From contig JAEMWC010000096.1 of the NCBI GenBank assembly GCA_016490735.1, positions 236,001 through 300,000 of the forward strand: DNA of 64,000 nucleotides. The letters run 5' to 3'. The notes beneath the pieces are model-generated. The model had not been told where the DNA came from and did no database searches. It was given only the letters and a program-made list of their open reading frames with translations. The stretch's first letter is position 1. The number at the start of each line of letters is the position of its first letter. Shown piece after piece: positions 12,301 to 24,300 of the stretch. Source of the stretch: Pachyseris speciosa (lineage: Eukaryota > Cnidaria > Anthozoa > Scleractinia > Pachyseridae). A program made the position numbers and the translations under genes.

Positions 12301-15300
12301 AATTTGTGAGCACTGAAGATGACCACAAGCAGGAAATTTTGGCGGTAGGTCGGAGTGGCTGTAGACTTAGTTTATATGTGAAAGAATTGGGGGAAGGAAC
12401 GGGCGCTGTCAAAAATTCTCGTTAGTTCCCAGCATGCAAAGCGCTCGAGATGTTGAAAATGTCGGGAAGGCCCGAATGCACTGGAACAAAAGGCTGTATC
12501 TATGCTCGGGAGAAGAATATGAACAAAAAAAGTCATTTCCAAGCTAGAACAAGGACTGAATTTCGTTATGATGGTCGAAGTTTGGTTTTTCGACGATGAT
12601 TTCCTTAAAAAACATGAAGGCAAAAAGGGCATTTTCGTCGTTTCTCTTTGATGTTAAAAACGGTCAGTTTCGTTCTTGTCCAAACTCAAAAGGCCATATT
12701 TGGTAAAAATCGCTACGTTTCTTGCGTTTATTGGATATCCAAATTTAAGGGACATTCCATTTCGTGCTCAAACTAGCAGTTAAGGCAATATTCGTGCGAT
12801 TGAGAAAGTTGCAATGTTTTGAAGCATGGGAGTTTTTTACGGCCGGTTTTGGCCGGCACGGGTGCCAATGGGTTGATTGATTTTGAATTGCTTTCACCAG
12901 AGTCCAATTTGAGTTACTTCCATTAGAGTGCAGCGGTGGTTCATAAGAACTGATTAAATTGTAAATCAGTACTGCGCAATTTTTTTTTATTCAATGCAAT
13001 TGCAAAATGCTGTATAAATCTTTAAAATCAGCAAACCGGTGAAAAAAAAAAAGGAAATGAAAAAAAAAGAAGTAGACAACGTTGTAAGTCGGCCTTGAAT
13101 GTGCGACTTACAGCGTGGAAGGTGAGCTCATTACCCGTGCGCTAACAAAGGTATCTTACGACAAAGCCACTACGTAATGGTTTTAATCAATGAATGCAGC
13201 TTTTGCTTCACTTCATTGCACACCATTCAGCGATTCTTCGATATTTGGCTTTGTTTTTCTCAAAAATGAAAAGCAAATTCAAAGTAATATTCAAAATATT
13301 GTTAACAACTAAAGGTAAGCAAGGACACTTTACCTTATGAAGGAGTGAGTTCTCCTTTTTATAATATTCATGAACATTGCCTTTAATCTGTAGTTGTTGA
13401 AACAATACATGCTTAAGACAGTCTAGCATTCTCAAACAGGCGGTAGGGTGTGTGATGACTGGAAAGTTTTCACTAGCTCTGGCCATCTTCTCTTCTGGTA
13501 GGCTCGTTGAAGCAGCATTTGTGCTGCTTTTGTTACCCCGCAGACTCTCTTGTACCATTTGTGCAATGTTTTCAAGTTCTAAAAGCGTGTTCTGTTCATC
13601 AACGTCTTCCTCGTTAAGAATCCATCTTGCAATCAACAAGTTACCTACACACATTAAAGCATGCAGAAACTTAACATATGGGCCAATTAGTCTCAAGTCA
13701 ATGCAAGTTTGAAAATACTATTATTAAGTACTATGATCAGTAGCACGGTTCTCACGTACACAACGATAAATCATGAATTTGCAAAAAATGATTAAGGATA
13801 TCTCGGCGCACAATAATCGGATCAGTTTGAGACTTTCCACAATTGTTAGACATATGTTAAAGAGTATTTCTGTTTAAAGAATGGTCAGATAAACGATTTC
13901 TAGAAAAATAAAATGAAAGCCGAGTTGTAAAGTTAGATAAGCTTATAAAAACATGGCGTCACGCATAACATGCGTGGGACTCATGATGCACTCCTTTCCT
14001 GTTACTGCCGACGAATTTTCAGTTCGTAACCGCAAGACTTAACAGATAATTAAAAAAGTTCATTGTCAAGCACACTGAGACAAAAAATTATCAAACTTGT
14101 CGTTAAATCGTCGTAAAAATCGACGAAAGGCCTCACCATTTGAAGCGTCACTCTTGGCGCTTTGAAGAGACCAGACATTTTCAATTCGCTGGGGTGTTCA
14201 CGATTTTTGAGTTGCCATAAAACAAAATGCTCATAAGTCAAATAAAACTTTCCCGAAGTTTCTTTCGATAACAATTAAGCGTTGCGGAGATTTTAATTTT
14301 TATCTGCGTTCTAAACAGTAATCAGGCGGTGCGATATGTGACGCAAGAATTTTGGTTGTTGAACTTGTCGCTCCGTTGTTTACGTAGGAGTGCGCTGGAG
14401 CGTGTCAATGTTGACACATGCAAAATGCTCAAATGACAAGCTAAATTTTGGTACCAGAAGCAAGCGAATCCGTTCAAAGCTGACGAAAATATCGACGTTT
14501 ATGTTTGTTCTAAACATTATGATGACGATTTGGATCTTGAGGAAGGTAAGTGATCAGATTTCGAGCAAAAACAAGCGCTACGCTCCGGCCGTTTTGAGGG
14601 CTTCGTTCGCTTTGAAAATCATCTCAAAACAACATAATCAATTAGAATTCTTTCAAATTTCCTTATTTGGAAGTAAAATATTGCATCAGGTCAGGAAATG
14701 AGCGGGAAATTCCCTTGAGCACGTGCCGTTTCTCGGAAAAGCTATTTGCAACAACGTAGTTTACAGTGTTCTTCGGAGTCTGTGAAATTTATGCAAAAAT
14801 TATGGATTCTGGAGTTTCGAGGATTCAGATGTGGCGAGAACAAAAGAAGAAGGAAAAACAGGAGAAAAGAAGAGCACATTATGAGAAAAATCGCGAGAAA
14901 ATTATTGAAAAAGTCCTTGAAGCCAGAAAGACAAAGCAAGGAACCAAGAGCCGGCGTGAATGGTCTAAGAACATCAGAGGCGCTTCGATTAAAGAGGTCA
15001 CAAAAAAAAGCCGGCGTGAAAAAAAAACAAAACAAAAAAAGAGAGCTTCGGAAATGAAAGTGAAAATTGAACAAGGCAGAAGGATGGCTAGAGAACGAAG
15101 CAAGCGCTACAGGCTAAAACAGAAAGAACAAAAGGAACAAACTCAAGCAGAAGCAGCACCGATCGAAGTTTCTGAAGGCAGTCCTCCTTTCGCTAACAGA
15201 ATGGCCAAGAAACGTGCTGTTGAACGAGCAAAGAAAAATCTTCCCGCCACCCCTGAAAAGAAAGCAGAAGTAGTAGCAGCTGTTACACAAAGTCCACGGA

Positions 15301-18300
15301 CAAGGAAGGTTCTAGAAATGCGTGGACTGGTGAAAACGCCCGAAGAGGAAAAAGAAGTAGCTGCTCTCAAAGCGTTGGCCAGTGATCTCGCGGAAGGAAT
15401 TAAAGCAATAAAGAACGTCAGATCAAACGAAGCACGGATGGCACTCGGAGCAGCGAAATCACTTTCTTTTGGCAAGAACGTAAGAAAAACTAGAAGTCAG
15501 AAGACGCTGTCCAAACTCATAGCCTTGGATAGGAGAAGCATTAAGTCGGGAATAGGAAAACGTGAGAGAATTTTGAAAGGTGAAGAAGCTAGCTGGCTTG
15601 CAACTGAAAGAAAAACCAGAAGAGATGCAGTCACCGAAGACACTAAAGAGATTGTGTACGACTACTGGAAATTAATGGCCAGCAGGCCAACGGGAAACAA
15701 GAAAGATCTGGTCAGAAAACGTGTCGCTGTGAAAACGTGGGTTGAACATCCCAAACACGTGCTTGAAAAAACTCAAACTGAAGCCTACGTAGAGTTTACG
15801 TCAATGCACCCAGAGATAAAGATATCGCAGAGAAAATTCGAAAACGTAAAGCCTTTTTTCGTTAAAGGAGCGAAAGAGCGTGATAGGCAAACCTGCATGT
15901 GCCGACAGCACGTTGAGCTTCAGATCGTTTTTAAGGATTGCATGAAGTATCGGAAAAAAGTGGTGGACGAAAGGGAAGAGGAACACCAAGCTGATGCGCA
16001 AGTTTACAGCTCAGTCAGTGATGTTATTGAACAGACACTTTGCCCCAAATCACAAGACAACAAGTACCATAACTTAATATGCCTCAGAAGAGAATGCAAG
16101 GAATGTGGGGTACAAAAATTACTTTTGCTGCCTGAGGAGAAAGAAGCTGCTGGTGATCACCAAGTCAAATGGAAGAGGTATGACTACATCCCCACCGGAA
16201 AGCTAAGTGCTGATGGAAAGGAGATAAAGAAAATAGCCTTTGTGGAGAAGTGCACTGCACCAAAGGAACTCTTTGACTATTTTCTTCAGCTCCTTGGACA
16301 GTTCCCTTATCACTCCTTCCTTGCCAAGTGGCAACGGGAACAACTGGATTCTCTTCTTGAAAGTCTTCTGACAGATCAAGCGGTATGCATCCATGATTAT
16401 TCCGAGGGTTATGCCTGTCGATTCCAAGATGAAATCCAGTCACAATACTTTGACGTCAATAAAGTAAGCCTGCATGTAACTATTCTTTACAGGCATTCAA
16501 ATGAAGAGGTGGATGGTCTTCAGAGCACAGAAGAGGAGCCAGTAATATGCAAAGAGCATTTGTTTGTGATCTCTGATGATGTCACACAAGATCACGACTC
16601 TGTCCTTCACATCCAGAAGTTGATTTCAAAGCATTTACAAGAATCCAGATGCACTATTAAAAAAATGCATGAATTCACAGATGGTTGCGCAGGACAGTAT
16701 AAGAGCCGACACTGTTATGGTGACCTCTCGTGTTCCCTAGCAACGCTTGGATATACAGTACAGAGAAACTACTTTACCACATCTCATGCGAAGGGAGAAC
16801 AGGATGCGGCTGGCTTGCATGTCAAGCAGAAGGCAACATCAGCAGTTCTTTCCAGGAAAGCCACACTCTCAAATGCCAAAGAGCTTTGTGACTTTCTGAG
16901 AGAGAACTTTTCAGAACCAGCCACATCATCTTTTCCCTCCAGGCAGAAGTCAGTACAGTTAAAGCGGCATATTTTCTTTTATTTGCCTTCGTCTGGGGAG
17001 CTGGCTGTTGTTCGCAACCGAGAAGGAGGGAGATTCTGCGCAGTTAAAGGCATCCGGCAGATACACTCTGTGAGGACCTGCAGTGAACAGCTGAAGGTTT
17101 TCACAAGGAAAAGATCGTGTTACTGCTATGATTGTTTAGTTGAGTCTTACGACAGATGCGAAAACAAGCAATGGGTGGGCAACTGGAAAGAAATCAAATT
17201 GTCAAGGGAGCCATCTGGTACCAGTACAAGGGGAACTGAAGAAGTAGCCACACATGAAGAGTCTGTTCAACTTGTTGACTTGGCAACAAAAGACAGCATC
17301 GCGGCTGTGGCAGCTGAAGATAATGCCCACTACGATTATTATCTTCTAAAAGTGACAAGCAAAATGGTGTCATTTCCTTAACAGAGAACTTTACAGATGC
17401 TTATGGCAACAATTACTTTGAGGGACAGAATGTTCTACTAGGAAATTTCTTTTTAAGAGAGAACATAATAGATCGAACATATAAACTTGATGACAACACG
17501 GCTGCTGTCTTTCCGGGAACCATTCGATATATCTGTGGAACACTACTGTCAAAGAGAAAGAGAGGAAAATCAATATATCAAGTTCCTTTGGATGAACATG
17601 AACAAATACTATCATCTCTGTGATTGAATTTTGTAAATAGCAATTCAGTAATTATTTTTACTCAAAATTTCCTATAAATACAGTGTAAATAGAGGTTTTT
17701 CTAAAAAAAAGGGTGTGGCCGCAATGCATTGTGGGTCAAGCAAAAAATGGTTTCATTGGGCCTGTGTTGACCAAAATGACATGTTTTTGTAACAACAATG
17801 TGCTTTCTTGCTTTTTCTGACACATGTACAGCAAAATGGGGAACTTTGAGAAATGTTACAATTTTGACCTGTGTTACACAAAAGTACATCAGAACTGTGC
17901 TACTGATCTATATACTATTATTAACATTCTCAGTGCTATAAATTATTGCTTCTTGCACTTCCTTAGAACTTGGCCCATTTATGATTATGATTATGATTAT
18001 GATTAAGATTATGATTAAGAAAACAATACTGACATCCACTTGTGTAGACTTGGAAGGGAAGCTAAAGAAAACTTGTTCATTGCACTTACATTTCAAAATA
18101 AACATGCTCAACATAGACTCAAGTTAAATGTAAACAACATGCCACCAAAACCAAGTCATTAGTGGACCACTTCAAAATGAAAAGTCGGGCTTCAAGTTTC
18201 TTTAATTCATGGACCACCAAGAACTGGCAGCCCCTTGTTTTGAAGGATTGATTGAAGTAAAATCACAAACTGTTGTCAACATTAATTTTGAAGGGCTGAA

Positions 18301-21300
18301 AGCGAAACTATTGTATGTGATGGTTTGTGTGAATGTACTTTAGGCCTGGTTTTTTTTTTCGAAAACGCAGCACGCAACAGCAAAAAAAAAAAAAAAAAAA
18401 AATACAGGGCAATGTTCTTTGACAAAAATGGAGTCCACATGTCAAAATTCATCCAATTCCGAGTAATTTGAAATTTCGACGCTAAATCGTCACATACGAT
18501 AGTTTCACTTTCAGCCCTTCAGGTAAGTCTGCCTCATTAACAATCATGAAGCAATGCCCAAGGGTATTCTTTATTGAAAACTAAGCACCAAATGCTCGTA
18601 ACTGAATTAAGAGAACAGCACTCATAAACAGCAAACAAGATGCCCATCCAACTAGGAAATGGTTGACTTTTTTAATTGCAGCACTTATTACCAGTGTTTT
18701 GCTTTCTGATAGTGCTCAAGAAGCTTCCTTAGCTGGAAAACAGTGCGCAACATTATTGCTTAACTTAAAAACAGCAAACAGTAGCCTTGGTGAACCTTAA
18801 GCCAGCGCGAATAGATTTTATCCGACTTGAAAACAGCACTCAAAAGATTTAGGGTTATTGTTAAGTTTAGAGTTAGGGTTAAAATTAGGGCTAGGGTTCA
18901 AGGTTAGGGTTAGGGTTAGGGTTAGAGCTAGGGTTAGGGTTAGAGCTAGGGTTAGGGTTAGAGCTAGGGCTAGAGCTATGGTTAGAGCTAGGGATAGGGT
19001 TAGGCCTAAGGCATTGCAAATGTTAACATTAACGTTAAAGTAAGCGGTGCATTTTGAGTCTCAATCAGCTTAAAGGGTTCCTCCGAAATCAAAAGAGCAC
19101 ACAGGTTTCTTGGTTGACTCTTAATTATTTTGGAAAGGCTTTGGCTGATATAAGTAAAGTGCTGAAGAGGGTCATTTGGTTGAAAATGGCATACAGCAGG
19201 ATCGGACTTGATTCTAAAATTTCAGTGCTCAAAAAGCTTGCTGTCGGCTGAGAAATAGAACAAAATATTTAAGATGGCTGTTTTTACTTGAAGATAGGTT
19301 TTGGCCAATACCAACAACTTCTGTTCGTGATGAACACTGAAAATTCAAGTTAACGATGTTCAAGGGCAAAATAAGAGTTAAAAGAGTAAGCTGTTTCCCT
19401 TCGGTTTCCTCTTTGAAACAGAGCTTTGACTGGCGTTTCGCGTGCTTTGGTCATTTGAAACGATTTTGAAGGGTTCATTTTCGTGGTCAAATGGAACCAG
19501 TGGAATGAAAATCGTATCACAAATCAACGCAAATGACGACAGTGAAAAAAAAAGCAACAAATTGTTGGCTTCAAATTGGCTTAAACCGTACATATTTGCA
19601 TAAGATGTGAAATTTAATCTGTATCATCTGATGCATAAGACAACGACTTGTTAAAATATCTCCGTGCAAATACTTTTTTGCTGGTGGTTATCTTGCTTGA
19701 AAATATGTTTTGCTGATGTTTACAAGCCTCCATAGAATCAAAATAACCGAGTTGATCAACACAAAAGTGATTTATATGTTGAGATTCAGCAGCATGTCTA
19801 TCTGTGTTTACATAATAACTCGAGGACCGACCACGAGTATATTTCGCACTTGGTAATATTTGCCACGCGTGCCAATGCAACTTTTCCCTGGATTGTTTTC
19901 AAGATACTCATTGAAAAAGGACGGACTTCTCGTCATGCTCATTTCCCTCTCTTGGATGAATTCTCTGTAATGTTTGCGAATTTTCACGAACTGTTTCACG
20001 GCTTCGGTGGCCCACGAGACAGCGCCCACTTCGGCTGCAATGAATTGTGGGAATGTTATGCCCTCCATGAGTGAAAGACACTCTGCAAACATCAGAGTTT
20101 TCTGCCCTAAACTCCAAAAACACCTCTCCTTTGCGCAAACCTTTCAAAAATGGACCAAGACTAGCAAAACCGAGCTGCTTTTTAGACGAGAGATGTTTTC
20201 TGACTTTTTTTTCTTTCTCTACTCCCAAACTGGAGAGTCAAATTAATATATATCTCTTCATGGTTTGGCAAGCAGAGAAAACATGACTGGCTTCTTTCAA
20301 CCGTGTTAGACTTGCGGGTCTAAAGACTTCATGATGTCCTTCAACCACCAAGCGAACAGGCAAACTGACATAATTCGATTAAATCAAACAAGCTAGCATG
20401 GATCGAGTCAGGAGCTCCAACACATACGTCGCGTAAGTATCGATGTTTTAACCGCCAAAACGTTTAGTCTGCATCACACTATGGAACAATCCTTTCTACC
20501 TGTCAATCATTTCATGTCCAGTTTCAGTTTTACTCTTCAGTTATGAGCATTTGGCGCTTAGTTTTCAATAAAGAATACCCTTGGGCATTGCTTCATGAAT
20601 GTTAATGAGGCAGACTTTACTGAAGGGCTGAAAGCGAAACTATCGTATGTGACGGTTTGTGTGAACGTACTTTAGGTCCAGTTTTTTTCAAAAACGAAGC
20701 GTGCAACAGCAAAAAAAAATACAGGGCAATGTTCTTTGACAAAAATGGAGTCCACAAGTCAAAACTCAGCCAATTCCGAGCAATTTGAAATTTCGACGCT
20801 AAATCGTCACATACGATAGTTTCGCTTTCAGCCCTTCATTTAATGGCATTGATTTCCTTTAAATATAAAGTAAAGCTTAGCAGATCCATTTTGTAAAAAA
20901 ATCTTCCATCCATCAATGTCCAATCAGAACACTATAAATCTCCAGTTGAAATAACAGATAGCTTTGTGACAACATGTGCGACTGTGATTTTATAATTTTT
21001 ATTTTATTTTTTACAGTGCCCTGTTAAAAACCACCTTGTGTGATGTAGGCCATCAGTACAAAGAACTAGTATTATTACGCGCTCTGGAACGACCTCCTGA
21101 TTCATGTGAGGAATGCCCCAAACTTTTTTATTTAATTCATGAGCATTTGAATTAAATTTTTTTCATGATAATTAATTTCTTATTAATTTCTTATTAATTA
21201 ATTGATTGATTGGACTATAATTTTGTAAAGTTTGTACTATTCTGTAAGAGCATTGAGATTTTAATGTAATGCGCTAGAAATAAATTATTATTATTACTAT

Positions 21301-24300
21301 TATTATCGTTGCAGATCTCACCTTTTTCAAGCTGTTGTTGCTCATCAGGTAATGCTAGAAATGTGTCCCACTCAGCTTTTAGTTGGTGAATTTTGAGATG
21401 ACACTGAACTTTCCTTGCATAATATCTGTGGGTTAGGTTGACCTTGCTGTAAACAAAAGAAAATGAATCCTTAGATTGCAAACAAATAACAGTATACATA
21501 AATTATTCATTATGTACCTACCGTAGATTATACAGCTGGGAAAAAGTTCTGAACCTTGAAAAAAATCCAAGCATAAAATAACCCAAAATCTTTAATATTG
21601 GAGTAATGGATAGCTCTATAAAAGAAGTTTTTGTAGCCATTCAAAAAAGTCACACACAGTTCCTGTTCTATCAAGTTTAAGTAAAAAGTCTGCGTAATAA
21701 CTAGGCAGCCCTACGGCAAAATTGATTAAAAGGCGCAAACTATTAATTTTTAATTTCAATTAAATTGATGCATCTCATTGGGTAATGACATATAACAGGA
21801 AAATGTGAAAAAAAAAAGGAATTTTTGTAACTAGTCTTTCCCATACCCTTAAGTTCTGTCTCTCAATCAAATTTGGCTTTTGTTCTATGTGCCAATCAAA
21901 AACATGTTCAACCTATTGCTCTGATGATCACTTCACTTCACTTCACTTATTTATCTGATGTAACCTTTACTTGATGTAAGCTTTAGCCTGCAGTAGATTG
22001 ATCAAGATATAAGCTTATTGTCCTGGGAATCTGAAGCAAAATTCTACAGTTTATATTTATTGAATCTATACATCAGAGGTTTTCAGAGTTTTATATTTAT
22101 GTCAATTGAATAGTATTTTATTGTCGGTAAACCGTCCTGATGTCCCTTTAAGAAGCTTTGTTGTTGCCCGTGGATTGGAGTCACAAAGATACAAGTGGCT
22201 GTCAAACAGTTGTTTCATGCAATTTACGCCAAAGAAAAGTTCAGTGGTACAGGAAAGTGGAGTTCCTCTGAACACAAAGAACAGAAAAGAAAAATTTGTA
22301 TTTTCTGCCGGGAAAGAATTTGGCTTCAAAAAAGGAGGGTGGCAACTTGAGAAATGCGTGTACTGGAATGTTTCAGTAGGTTTGAAAATAATGCATTTTT
22401 ACATCCAGTATAGATTCATATGCGAATTGTTCGTTTTTGAAAACGTTTGTATCAAGGAAAGTAGTTTCAGTGTATGATAATTCCAGCCATAAACTTGATA
22501 GTTTGGTTATGGTTATTAGCTTGTTCAATGAATTGCATGACTTCATCTTTGTGTATATTCTAAATTGAGAATATCTCATCAATATATAGCCTGAGTAGCT
22601 GGCGGTTTAGCGGCGCTCCCCGACAAAACCACCTGCTATGCAGGCTAGTCAATATACCTTTTCCAGACAAGTGGTTTGAGTGCTTCGGTTAAGAATTTCT
22701 GTTTCTACAACCGCTATAAAGATACTAGCAAAAGCAACTGCCATCTTGGTACCATTTGGTTGTCACTGTCTTTTTCCTGATGAAGCCATGCTACGTATCA
22801 AGAGCACAAAACAATCTGGCAAAAGATGATGACCACAATGTTGTGACTAGTCTGTGTTCAGTCAATCTTGACAGCCCGGCTATGCAGTATTTTTTATCAC
22901 AAGCCCGCTGTCGGCAACCTACTGTGCTCTTTTGGCCATAATTTGAACTCCTCGCCAAATGGTGCACAAAATCGCCAAGATACAAGTATTTACATAGAAA
23001 GTTTTTGAGATAGTCATGATTTTACCTTCAGAATAAAAGGTTTTTTTATTGGCAAGTTGATCAACTTTCTCATTGAAATTCAAATGTTGCACTCTTCGCC
23101 GCTAATGCCAATGAGAATGGCCATATTTAATTTGATTAAGAATTTTCGCACCATAAAAGTAACTGATGCTATTGCTGCAGGCTATTGTTTTTCTGCCTAC
23201 CTTTTAGCCGGTCCATTGCTTAAAACAATGGGATGTGCCCCACACTCCTGTTCGTTTATTGATAACAGAACTATACACAAGAAACCCAGGGATCAGTTTA
23301 ACTGTACCTCACTTAAACCCACAAAAATAAAACAACTTATAGTAACTCTTGCTGCCTTAAGTCGTGGGAGTATAATAACCAGGGGCCGGTTCCTGAAAGG
23401 TGTAATCATTTTATTCCAGGTATAAATCTGCTTGGAATAAGGCATATTTATCCCTAGAATTGAGTCATTACACCTTTCAGGAGCAGGCCCCAGCTAAATT
23501 GCACCACAGCACAATTCTTTTTTCACTGTTCTTACCAGACATCACCATGCAAAAGTTCACACAGAGCATCATCCACATAACAGGAATGGGACTCATTCTC
23601 ATTTGCCAAATGCACAAAACTATCAAGATCTCTCTTGTAGATGCCAGTCTTAGAGTGATATTTTAAAGAGGTAGCTTGCAAAGCACAATATATTTTGCTT
23701 TCCATGATTATTCTATCTCTGTACACCTCCATCCAGTTATCAGTGGGAAACTTCTTCCAAAAATTCCATCTACAAACAAACATTAAAGACATAAAACTTG
23801 GATGTAGATCAGCAGTGTATTAATGAAATAAGCACTAACAATGCAGTTGAAAAGTGGCCTGATGTTGTTGCTGGAATCTCAGCACATTTATCAAAATTTG
23901 CTTTTGTTTTTGTTTTCCACCAGTTTGACCCATTTGTTTTTCTATATAACAAATTACTTAATGACTGGTCCCTTGGGGAACAGTGAATTTTGTTTCCCTC
24001 GATGATTCACTTTTCCCCCCAGACCAGTCAATAAGTGTTAAGTGCTCACCCCCTGGAGAGGATGCTAGTCAATTGCTGGATTACAACCCCCTCACCCCTA
24101 CAAGGGGAATGTCACCAGTAGAGCCAGTAGACATCTGTGCATATCATAGGGAAGACTGATTGACAATGTGAAGAAAAATCTCTTGTTTTAGGGGAACAAC
24201 ACAAAAATGCACAGGCTAACCTAGCTTTGATCCCCAGGCCCTCTAATCTACTGGTTCAATAACTACTATATGTGTCCATAAATCACCCACTTCGCCTCAG

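Larger units (their letters stand above)
18521..20621. mobile_element. 2.1-kb inverted-repeat segment bracketed by two MITE copies
   Basis: The first about 85 bases (TAAGTCTGCCTCATTAAC onward) recur inverted at about 20535-20621 with few differences, including GCCCAAGGGTATTCTTTATT. The ends of this pair abut exactly the inner ends of the two direct MITE copies. The interior carries a telomere-like repeat tract and a disrupted minus-strand open frame. It resembles a long-terminal-inverted-repeat transposon that captured foreign sequence, but no transposase is present. Confidence 0.65.

Noticed and set aside
14742..15475. Minus-strand and alternative plus-strand frames over the transposase-like gene's 5' part
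   Set aside because: Shadows of the Lys/Arg-rich coding sequence; the long plus frame is the coherent one.
18858..19043. Open frame of Arg-Val/Ala-Arg repeats
   Set aside because: It is simply translation of the telomere-like repeat tract.
22106..22477. 123-codon frame in FBXO21 intron 2
   Set aside because: Its composition is plausible, but there is no recognisable domain, no clear start and no match to the FBXO21 exon series.
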